Shown here: positions 9,641 to 21,600 of the stretch, piece by piece
Numbering within the stretch: the first letter of the stretch is position 1
Layout: each line of letters begins with the position of its first letter
Source: Litoditis marina
Taxonomy: Eukaryota > Nematoda > Chromadorea > Rhabditida > Rhabditidae
Reading direction: 5' to 3'
Assembly (NCBI GenBank): GCA_964036275.1
Contig: OZ038433.1
Span: forward strand, 38,163,336 to 38,227,335
Length of the DNA: 64,000 nucleotides
The notes under the pieces: model-generated
Database searches by the model: none
Seen by the model: only the letters and a program-made list of their open reading frames with translations
What the model was told of the DNA's origin: nothing
Position numbers and translations under genes: made by a program

Positions 9641-12600
9641 TGAAATCAACTTGATTTAGTTTTTTTTGAATGTTTGTTCGTGGATTTATGATACGTTGTA
9701 CAATAACTCACCAGCCAAACATTTGATGGTGTAAGAACACGATTCCCCGCTTTCTACACACTCCTCTGTAACGGTGGTTCCTCGTTCTTCTGGCTTTGTA
9801 CAAAGTTTTTCACAAACGGTGGTGGACAAAATAGAAGCTTCGGTGCTAGATGTGGTTACATCCGGTGGACTCGTGGTTGTTGTGCTGATTACACAAGTAG
9901 GTTGGTTTATCATTGTTACCTGAAAAAAAACATATTTGTACTATGATGATGATATGAAACGCTCACAAACGTGTCATCTACGACAATTTACAACAGTTCT
10001 CTTTGGAAGTCATTGAAACAGTTGTGAGAGAAATAGAGCATGTTTCTCATTGTTTGCACTATCCGTGACGTTTTTCGACATTCTGAAACGTTTTGTCAGA
10101 GAACATTGCGCATGTTGGTTACCGTTGTTGATGTGCTGGTCGTGTTGTGCCATTCCCCGGTTTCCTCGTTACATGTGTAATTTGTTGTTGTTGTTGAGTT
10201 CTCGATAGTCACATACCCTGTAAGGAATGTTTATGTTACATTTCATAATTTCTCCGTGAGCTCGAATAAATTGGTTTCCTTAGAACTTGCTGTTGATAAT
10301 GAGAGACTTTTAATTGAATGTCTCGAGGAAGTCAACCTGCCGATCATACTTCACACATGATTATATTGCAACTGATCGGAAATAATGTTATATGTTATAC
10401 TGTGTAGACCTCATGATTCGCAGATGGTAACATGCTCTCATGAGAGACTCATGTAATTGATCACCGCATCTCTTTGATCATTTGTTCATTGATCATGAGA
10501 ACATCACCTACCATCACCGCATCTCGGGACAAGAGTGCATTCGATCTGCGATAGATCCGACGTTAGTTTACAGTTGACATCCATGACGACTCCCTTTTCT
10601 GGGTCAGGTGTCAGACAGTTACTTGCCTTACACTTATCAGGTATTTCCTAGAATTAACATATGTATGATGAGTACTAACTGATAAACTGTCGACGTAACT
10701 TCGGCGGTAAGTTAGTAGTTGGCCAATATCATATTCGCGATTACATATGAAGATTATTCTCTGGCACGAAAATGAGGTTTCTCACCGGAACTACGACATT
10801 TGTGACATTCTCCTTCCAGGTGCCGTCATTTTGACACTCGTAGTGGTGTGAATCGTTCTTGTTAGTTGTTGTTTGAATATCCCAGTAATGACCGGGTTTA
10901 CAAGTAATTTCCAAGGAACAGGGGCTCTCTGTCTTCGAAAAATCGCAAGTTCCGTCGTAAATGACAGTAGTATCATTTTCCAATTTGCATGTCTGTAAGT
11001 ATACGTTGTACTGAATATATTCATTTTGCGACATGTGCTAATTGTAAGCAGAATCTAACTCCATGGCGTTTCATAAGGAGTTCTACAACAAGCGTAGAGT
11101 TTGCAAATACAACCAGAGTAGACATGAATGAATAATAATTCAACTCAGAACTCAACTAGGTTCGTACTTTTACGAAAACGCAACTTTGGCATCGTTACGA
11201 ACACCAACACCACCGGCATACTTTCATTCTCGCATACTGTGTTTCTCGTTTGTGGAAGTGCGATGCGGAAACGTGAGAATCAAGTGCTAACTTGCTATTA
11301 ATATTCAGAAAAGTACTAGTCGTACGACGCAGCTTTTTCCTTTTAGTGACCATAGTAAGCGTGAATTACATTCTCATACCCCTTCAGAAGAGACCGTCGA
11401 TGAAAGAGGAGTGTCGGTGCTAGATAAGGTTACATCCGTTGGGATTGTGGTTGATGTTGTGTCGATTGTACAATTGGGTTGAATGACCACTGTTGCCTGA
11501 AGATAATATACGTGGTATATTGAAAAACACTCACACAAACGTGTCATCTACAACAGTTTAGAGAAGTTCTGTTCGGAAACGAGTGAGAAAGTTGATTGAA
11601 CATGCGAAGAGTTTCTTATTGTTTGCACTATTCGGGAGTGACCAGTGTCTATAATATGTTGAGAGAACAAATTGAACATGACGGTTACCGTGATTGTTGT
11701 GTTGGTTCTTGCATACCATTCCCCGGTTTCCTCTTTACATACGTAAGTTGTTTCCGTTGAGTTCTCGACTGTTACATACCCTGTAAGGAATGTTCAACTA
11801 TGAAAGTTTTGCTGAGAGTGCGAGTGTATTGGTTTGCTTCAGAACTTGCTGGTGATCATGAAATTTTCACTTGAGTGTCTCGAGAAGGTCAACCTGTCGG
11901 TCACACTTTAAAACTTGATTCTGTAGTATGACGTTAAAAGGGCCGAAAGTTATAGTCTATGTCATGTGGCGTAGATCTCACTTTTTGAATCCGCGTGGTC
12001 CAATGACAAACCCATACTACTCTAAATGTAAAATGAATGTGACCTACCATCACCGCATTTCGGGACAAGAGTGCATTCGATGACCGATAGATCCGACGTT
12101 AGTTTACACAACTCATTCAGATCGACTCCATCTTCTGGTTTGGGTGTCACACATTTACTTGCCACACATTTATCAGGTATTTCCTAAAATTAACAGATGT
12201 ATGATGAGTACTAACTGATAAACTGCCGACGTAACTTCGTTTGTAAGTTAGTAGTTGGCCAATTAGCATATTTGAGATTACATATGAACATTATTGTTTG
12301 GCACGAAAATGAGGTTTCTCACCGGAACTACGGCATTTGTGACATTCTCCTTCCAGGTGCCGTCATTTTGACACTGGTAGTGGTGTGAATCGTTCTTGTT
12401 AGTTGTGGTTTGAATATCCCAGTAATGGCCGGGTTTACAAGTAATTTTCAAGGAACAGGGGCTTTCTGTCTTCGAAAAATCGCAAGTTCCGTCGTAAATG
12501 ATATTAGTATCATTTTCCAATTTGCATGTCTGTAAGTATACGTTGTACTGAATATTTTCATTTTGCGACATGTGCTAATTGTAAGCAGAATCTAACTCCA

Positions 12601-15600
12601 TGGCGTTTCATAATGAGTTATACAACAAGCGTAGAGTTCGCAAATACAACCAGAAAAATGCATTTTGTTAGTATGACAAAGATATCAATAGGACAAATCC
12701 GCTCAATAACTAGATCATACATATCAAACGGAGAAAATTTACTGGATTAGTGCGCTCTTCTAGTTTGAGGTTTCACCCGGTCAACTAGCCGAGTAGACAT
12801 AAATGAATAATAATTCAACTCAGAACTCAACTAGGTTCGTACTTTTACGAAAACGCAACTTTGGCATCGTTACGAACACCAACACCACCGGCATACTTTC
12901 ATTCTCGCATACTGTGTTTCTCGTTTGTGGAAGTGCAATGCGGAAACGTGAGAATCAAGTGCTAACTTGCTATTAATATTCAGAAAAGTACTAGTCGTAC
13001 GACGCAGCTTTTTCCTTTTAGTGACCATAGTAAGCGTGAATTACATTCTCATACCCCTTCAGAAGAGACCGTCGATGAAAGAGGAGTGTCGGTGCTAGAT
13101 AAGGTTACATCCGTTGGGATTGTGGTTGATGTTGTGTCGATTGTACAATTGGGTTGAATGACCACTGTTGCCTGAAGATAATATACGTGGTATATTGAAA
13201 AACACTCACACAAACGTGTCATCTACAACAGTTTAGAGAAGTTCTGTTCGGAAACGAGTGAGAAAGTTGATTGAACATGCGAAGAGTTTCTTATTGTTTG
13301 CACTATTCGGGAGTGACCAGTGTCTATAATATGTTGAGAGAACAAATTGAACATGACGGTTACCGTGATTGTTGTGTTGGTTCTTGCATACCATTCCCCG
13401 GTTTCCTCTTTACATACGTAAGTTGTTTCCGTTGAGTTCTCGACTGTTACATACCCTGTAAGGAATGTTCAACTATGAAAGTTTTGCTGAGAGTGCGAGT
13501 GTATTGGTTTGCTTCAGAACTTGCTGGTGATCATGAAATTTTCACTTGAGTGTCTCGAGAAGGTCAACCTGTCGGTCACACTTTAAAACTTGATTCTGTA
13601 GTATGACGTTAAAAGGGCCGAAAGTTATAGTCTATGTCATGTTGCGTAGATCTCACATTTTGAATCCGCGTGGTCCAATGACAAACCCATACTACTCTAA
13701 ATGTAAAATGAATGTGACCTACCATCACCGCATTTCGGGACAAGAGTGCATTCGATGACCGATAGATCCGACGTTAGTTTACACAACTCATTCAGATCGA
13801 CTCCATCTTCTGGTTCGGGTGTCACACATTTACTTGCCACACATTTATCAGGTATTTCCTAAAATTAACAGATGTATGATGAGTACTAACTGATAAACTG
13901 CCGACGTAACTTCGTTTGTAAGTTAGTAGTTGGCCAATTAGCATATTTGAGATTACATATGAACATTATTGTTTGGCACGAAAATGAGGTTTCTCACCGG
14001 AACTACGGCATTTGTGACATTCTCTTTCCAGGTGCCGTCATTTTGACACTGGTAGTGGTGTGAATCGTTCTTGTTAGTTGTGGTTTGAATATCCCAGTAA
14101 TGGCCGGGTTTACAAGTAATTTTCAAGGAACAGGGGCTTTCTGTCTTCGAAAAATCGCAAGTTCCGTCGTAAATGATATTAGTATCATTTTCCAATTTGC
14201 ATGTCTGTAAGTATACGTTGTACTGAATATTTTCATTTTGCGACATGTGTAAGCAGAATCTAACTCCATGGCGTTTCATAATGAGTTCTACAACAAGCGT
14301 AGAGTTTGCAAATACAACCAGAAAAATGCATTTTGTTAGTATGACAAAGATATCAATAGGACAAATCCGCTCAATAACTAGATCATACATATCAAACGGA
14401 GAAAATTTGCTGGATTAGTGCGCTCTTCTAGTTTGAGGTTTCACCCGGTCAATTAGCCGAGTAGACATAAATGAATAATAATTCAACTCAGAACTCAACT
14501 AGGTTCGTACTTTTACGAAAACGCAACTTTGGCATCGTTACGAACACCAACACCACCGGCATACTTTCATTCTCGCATACTGTGTTTCTCGTTTGTGGAA
14601 GTGCAATGCGGAAACGTGAGAATCAAGTGCTAACTTGCTATTGATATTTAGAAAAGTACTAGTCGTACGACGCAGCTTTTTCCTTTTAGTGACCATAGTA
14701 AGCGTGAATTACATTCGCATACCCCTTCAGAAGAGACCGTCGATGAAAGAGGAGTGTCGGTGCTAGATGAGGTTACATCCGTTGGGATTGTGGTTGATGT
14801 TGTGTCGATTGTACACTTGGGTTGAATGACCACTGTTGCCTGAAGATAATATACGTGGTATAGTAAAAAACACTCACACAAACGTGTCATCTACAACAGT
14901 TTAGAGAAGTTCTGTTCGGAAACGAGTGAGAAAGTTGATTGGACTTGCGAAGAGTTTCTCATTGTTTGCACTATTCGGGAGTGACCAGTGTCTATAATAT
15001 GTTGAGAGAACAAATTGAACATGACGGTTACCGTGATTGTTGTGTTGGTTCTTGCATACCATTCCCCGGTTTCCTCTTTACATACGTAAGTTGTTTCCGT
15101 TGAGTTCTCGACTGTTACATACCCTGTAAGGAATGTTCAACTATGAAAGTTTTGCTGAGAGTGCGAGTGTATTGGTTTGCTTCAGAACTTGCTGGTGATT
15201 ATGAAATTTTCACTTGAGTGTCTCGAGAAGGTCAACCTGTCGGTCACACTTTAAAACTTGATTCTGTAGTATGACGTTAAAAGGGCCGAAAGTTATAGTC
15301 TATGTCATGTGGCGTAGATCTCACATTTTGAATCCGCGTGGTCCAATTACAAACCGATACTACTCTAAATGTAAAATGAATGTGACCTACCATCACCGCA
15401 TTTCGGGACAAGAGTGCATTCGATGACCGATAGATCCGACGTTAGTTTACACAACTCATTCAGATCGACTCCATCTTCTGGTTTGGGTGTCACACATTTA
15501 CTTGCCACACATTTATCAGGTATTTCCTAAAATTAACAGATGTATGATGAGTACTAACTGATAAACTGCCGACGTAACTTCGTTTGTAAGTTAGTAGTTG

Positions 15601-18600
15601 GCCAATTAGCATATTTGAGATTACATATGAACATTATTGTTTGGCACGAAAATGAGGTTTCTCACCGGAACTACGGCATTTGTGACATTCTCCTTCCAGG
15701 TGCCGTCATTTTGACACTGGTAGTGGTGTGAATCGTTCTTGTTAGTTGTGGTTTGAATATCCCAGTAATGGCCGGGTTTACAAGTAATTTTCAAGGAACA
15801 GGGGCTTTCTGTCTTCGAAAAATCGCAAGTTCCGTCGTAAATGATATTAGTATCATTTTCCAATTTGCATGTCTGTAAGTATACGTTGTACTGAATATTT
15901 TCATTTTGCGACATGTGCTAATTGTAAGCAGAATCTAACTCCATGGCGTTTCATAATGAGTTCTACAACAAGCGTAGAGTTTGCAAATACAACCAGAAAA
16001 ATGCATTTTGTTAGTATGACAAAGATATCAATAGGACAAATCCGCTCAATAACTAGATCATACATATCAAACGGAGAAAATTTGCTGGATTAGTGCGCTC
16101 TTCTAGTTTGAGGTTTCACCCGGTCAATTAGCCGAGTAGACATAAATGAATAATAATTCATGAAAAAGTGGGGGCCCAACGACTGTGAGATTTGTCTTCT
16201 GCTGTGCGCCCCTTAGACAACTACTGTCAAATGGAGCAGCTACTGCTACAAAAACCGAAAAATACTCATGTATAACTGTTAATTACAAACATACAAAAGT
16301 CGTAAAATATTTTTTCAAACCTGTAAACTAGAATCTGTGAATAACCGAAAAATACTAATATACTCAAGTATAACTGTTCATTACAAACATACAAAAGTCG
16401 TAAAATATTTTCTCAAACCTGTAAACTAGAATCTACAAGTCACAGCTGCGAAAGAGAGAACAACTGTTGAATAATATGCCGAACGTTATAGCACCTAGAA
16501 TTGAAGTAATGATCAAAAACACCAACCATTGTGCACAAAACCAGGAACTCTATAATTGACTACGTTGAGTTAACATCTGTGATTTGTAGATTCTAGTTTA
16601 CAGGTTTGAGAAAATATTTTACGACTTTTGTATGTTTGTAATGAACAGTTATACTTGAGTATATTAGTATTTTTCGGTTATTCACAGATTCTAGTTTACA
16701 GGTTTGAAAAAATATTTTACGACTTTTGTATGTTTGTAATTAACAGTTATACATGAGTATTTTTCGGTTTTTGTAGCAGTAGCTGCTCCATTTGAGAGTA
16801 GTTGTCTAAGGGGCGCACAGCAGAAGACAAATCTCACAGTCGTTGGGCCCCCACTTTTTCATGAATTTTTCTCTTTTTGTTTACATGCCGTAGGTATGTA
16901 GAGAAGTGGTTTGATCTGTACGGTGCAGATAAAATTGTTTTCTTAATGAACCACTTGCCGAGTATTACTATCATTTGAGAAAAATATGACGTCAACATTG
17001 CAGTTCTAAAAACTTTCTGCCCTCTGCCCTTCAGAATCCCAGAATACGTCATGTTTGAATGAAGTTTCATCGTAAATTGACCATTTCTAAGAAACTTTCA
17101 GCATTCGAAAACATATTTCACGTCAATTTTTTGAGAGTTGACGTCATCTGGCCTTCTGATTTCCAGAATAAGTCATATTTACATAAAGTTTTGTCGTTAT
17201 TATACCATTTTTAAGATATTTTCAGCATTTGAAAATATATGTGACGTCAACTTTGCACTTTTCAAAATCGACTTCATCTGGTCTCCAGAATCCCAGAATA
17301 CATCACTCTCAGATTGAGTTTCACCGTTAATTGACCCTTTCTAAGATATTACCATCTTTTAAAAATATATGTGACGTCAACTTTGCACTTTTCAAAATCG
17401 ACGTCATCTGGTCTCCAGAATCCCAGAATAAATCACTCTCAGATTGAGTTTCACCGTTAATTGACCCTTTCTAAGATATTACCATCGTTTAAAAATATAT
17501 GTGACGTCAACTTTGCACTTTTCAAAATCGACGTCATCTGGTCTCCAGAATCCCAGAATACATCACTCTCAGATTGAGTTTCACCGTTAATTGACCCTTT
17601 CTAAGATATTACCATCGTTTAAAAATATATGTGACGTCAACTTTGCACTTTTCAAAAATGACGTCATCTGGTCTCCGGAATCCCAGAATACATCACTCTC
17701 AGATTGAGTTTCACCGTTAATTGACCCTTTCTAAGATATTACTATCGTTTGAAAATATATGTGACGTCAACTTTGCACTTTTCAAAATCGACGTCATCTG
17801 GTCTCCAGAATCCCAGAATAAATCACTCTCAGATTGAGTTTCACCGTTAATTGACCCTTTCGAAGATATTACCATCGTTTAAAAATATATGTGACGTCAA
17901 CTTTGCACTTTTCAAAAATGACGTCATCTGGTCTCCAGAATCTCAGAATACGTCACTTTTAGATTGAGTTTCTCCGTTGATTGACCCTTTCTAAGATATT
18001 ATCATCATTTGAAAATATATGTGACGTCAACTTTGCACTTTTCAAAAATGACGTCATCCGGTCTCCAGAATCCTGAAGGACGTCAGGAATAGAATACTTC
18101 ATACTCAAATAAAATTCACGATGGCATCATATTTCAATTTTCGAGCAAATCGGTAAATGTTACTCTAAGTTACAATACAGTTTGAGTTGTCGACCGGACA
18201 GAGAGAGTGAGAGAGCGTGCTAAATGGAGAGACGCAGACACGTTCCGAAAAATGTCTATAACTTTGAGTAAAACAATTTATTCTTGAATTTTTTTTGCTC
18301 CGCGAGTGTTTGAGTAGGTATCACATGTCTTCCACAATTTTCAACAAATTCGGTTGAGTAGAAACTCTTGAACTGGGTTTACTTTTCTTGTCACAACCCA
18401 CCCACCCACCCACCCACCCACACACCCACACACGACGGAAGTTGGCGCTCTTGATGAAGCGCATGAGGTCATAACTTGGCTCAAACTTAACCGATTTCGC
18501 TCAAATTTGAAACACGGTTAGGGAATTAGCTATAGAAAACAAGTACATCAATAAAAACTTTGTTTTGCGAATTTCAGCCTTTTTGAGGAGAAACTAAAAA

Positions 18601-21600
18601 AAGGGAAGCGCGCATTAGCCGGACCAAAGACAAATCTCGCACAGCGCTTCGCGCTGCGCGCGATTCAACTCAGAACTCAACTAGGTTCGTACTTTTACGA
18701 AAACGCAACTTTGGCATCGTTACGAACACCAACACCACCGGCAAACTTTCATTCTCGCATACTGTGTTTCTCGTTTGTGGAAGTGCAATGCGGAAACGTG
18801 AGAATCAAGTGCTAACTTGCTATTAATATTCAGAAAAGTACTAGTCGTACGACGCAGCTTTTTCCTTTTAGTGACCATAGTAAGCGTGAATTACATTCTC
18901 ATACCCCTTCAGAAGAGACCGTCGATGAAAGAGGAGTGTCGGTGCTAGATGAGGTTACATCCGTTGGGATTGTGGTTGATGTTGTGTCGATTGTACAATT
19001 GGGTTGAATGACCACTGTTGCCTGAAGATAATATACGTGGTATATTGAAAAACACTCACACAAACGTGTCATCTACAACAGTTTAGAGAAGTTCTGTTCG
19101 GAAACGAGTGAGAAAGTTGATTGAACATGCGAAGAGTTTCTTATTGTTTGCACTATTCGGGAGTGACCAGTGTCTATAATATGTTGAGAGAACAAATTGA
19201 ACATGACGGTTACCGTGATTGTTGTGTTGGTTCTTGCATACCATTCCCCGGTTTCCTCTTTACATACGTAAGTTGTTTCCGTTGAGTTCTCGCCTGTTAC
19301 ATACCCTGTAAGGAATGTTCAACTATGAAAGTTTTGCTGAGAGTGCGAGTGTATTGGTTTGCTTCAGAACTTGCTGGTGATTATGAAATTTTCACTTGAG
19401 TGTCTCGAGAAGGTCAACCTGTCGGTCACACTTTAAAACTTGATTCTGTAGTATGACGTTAAAAGGGCCGAAAGTTATAGTCTATGTCATGTGGCGTAGA
19501 TCTCACATTTTGAATCCGCGTGGTCCAATGACAAACCCATACTACTCTAAATGTAAAATGAATGTGACCTACCATCACCGCATTTCGGGACAAGAGTGCA
19601 TTCGATGACCGATAGATCCGACGTTAGTTTACACAACTCATTCAGATCGACTCCATCTTCTGGTTTGGGTGTCACACATTTACTTGCCACACATTTATCA
19701 GGTATTTCCTAAAATTAACAGATGTATGATGAGCACTAACTGATAAACTGCCGACGTAACTTCGTTTGTAAGTTAGTAGTTGGCCAATTAGCATATTTGA
19801 GATTACATATGAACATTATTGTTTGGCACGAAAATGAGGTTTCTCACCGGAACTACGGCATTTGTGACATTCTCCTTCCAGGTGCCGTCATTTTGACACT
19901 GGTAGTGGTGTGAATCGTTCTTGTTAGTTGTGGTTTGAATATCCCAGTAATGGCCGGGTTTACAAGTAATTTTCAAGGAACAGGGGCTTTCTGTCTTCGA
20001 AAAATCGCAAGTTCCGTCGTAAATGATATTAGTATCATTTTCCAATTTGCATGTCTGTAAGTATACGTTGTACTGAATATTTTCATTTTGCGACATGTGT
20101 AAGCAGAATCTAACTCCATGGCGTTTCATAATGAGTTCTACAACAAGCGTAGAGTTTGCAAATACAACCAGAAAAATGCATTTTGTTAGTATGACAAAGA
20201 TATCAATAGGACAAATCCGCTCAATAACTAGATCATACATATCAAACGGAGAAAATTTGCTGGATTAGTGCGCTCTTCTAGTTTGAGGTTTCACCCGGTC
20301 AATTAGCCGAGTAGACATAAATGAATAATAATTCAACTCAGAACTCAACTAGGTTCGTACTTTTACGAGAACGCAACTTTGGCATCGTTACGAACACCAA
20401 CACCACCGGCATACTTTCATTCTCGCATACTGTGTTTCTCGTTTGTGGAAGTGCAATGCGGAAACGTGAGAATCAAGTGCTAACTTGCTATTGATATTTA
20501 GAAAAGTACTAGTCGTACGACGCAGCTTTTTCCTTTTAGTGACCATAGTAAGCGTGAATTACATTCGCATACCCCTTCAGAAGAGACCGTCGATGAAAGA
20601 GGAGTGTCGGTGCTAGATGAGGTTACATCCGTTGGGATTGTGGTTGATGTTGTGTCGATTGTACACTTGGGTTGAATGACCACTGTTGCCTGAAGATAAT
20701 ATACGTGGTATAGTAAAAAATACTCACACAAACGTGTCATCTACAACAGTTTAGAGAAGTTCTGTTCGGAAACGAGTGAGAAAGTTGATTGGACTTGCGA
20801 AGAGTTTCTCATTGTTTGCACTATTCGGGAGTGACCAGTGTCTATAATATGTTGAGAGAACAAATTGAACATGACGGTTACCGTGATTGTTGTGTTGGTT
20901 CTTGCATACCATTCCCCGGTTTCCTCTTTACATACGTAAGTTGTTTCCGTTGAGTTCTCGACTGTTACATACCCTGTAAGGAATGTTCAACTATGAAAGT
21001 TTTGCTGAGAGTGCGAGTGTATTGGTTTGCTTCAGAACTTGCTGGTGATTATGAAATTTTCACTTGAGTATCTCGGGAAGGTCAACCTGTCGGTCACACT
21101 TTAAAACTTGATTCTGTAGTATGACGTTAAAAGGGCCGAAAGTTATAGTCTATGTCATGTGGCGTAGATCTCACATTTTGAATCCGCGTGGTCCAATGAC
21201 AAACCCATACTACTCTAAATGTAAAATGAATGTGACCTACCATCACCGCATTTCGGGACAAGAGTGCATTCGATGACCGATAGATCCGACGTTAGTTTAC
21301 ACAACTCATTCAGATCGACTCCATCTTCTGGTTTGGGTGTCACACATTTACTTGCCACACATTTATCAGGTATTTCCTAAAATTAACAGATGTATGATGA
21401 GCACTAACTGATAAACTGCCGACGTAACTTCGTTTGTAAGTTAGTAGTTGGCCAATTAGCATATTTGAGATTACATATGAACATTATTGTTTGGCACGAA
21501 AATGAGGTTTCTCACCGGAACTACGGCATTTGTGACATTCTCCTTCCAGGTGCCGTCATTTTGACACTGGTAGTGGTGTGAATCGTTCTTGTTAGTTGTG

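Larger units (their letters stand above)
16159..18663. mobile_element. Non-autonomous element, copy 1 (foldback, minisatellite, 3' hairpin; Helentron-like candidate)
   Basis: The element interrupts one repeat unit at aataatt/caactc; the uninterrupted site is visible in the other units (for example near 14470-14490). It starts tcatgaaaaagtgggggccc and ends gcacagcgcttcgcgctgcgcgcgat. The only flanking repeat is ATT, which may be a 3-bp duplication or insertion at a TT dinucleotide. A subterminal inverted repeat gagatttgtctt lies near both ends and a CAGCGC-ttc-GCGCTG hairpin sits just inside the 3' end. Internal tandem repeats plus subterminal inverted repeats and a 3' hairpin recall Helentron-derived (HINE/DINE-1-type) elements. 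No ORF is present. Family assignment is inference. Confidence 0.7.

Noticed and set aside
16978..18090. CRISPR-like array
   Set aside because: The 130-bp period has no unique spacers, and the sequence lies in a eukaryotic intron inside a mobile element. It is a minisatellite.
16159..18663. Canonical Helitron
   Set aside because: The 5' TC and 3' hairpin fit, but the end is not CTRR and insertion is not between A and T. Only a Helentron-like assignment is tenable.
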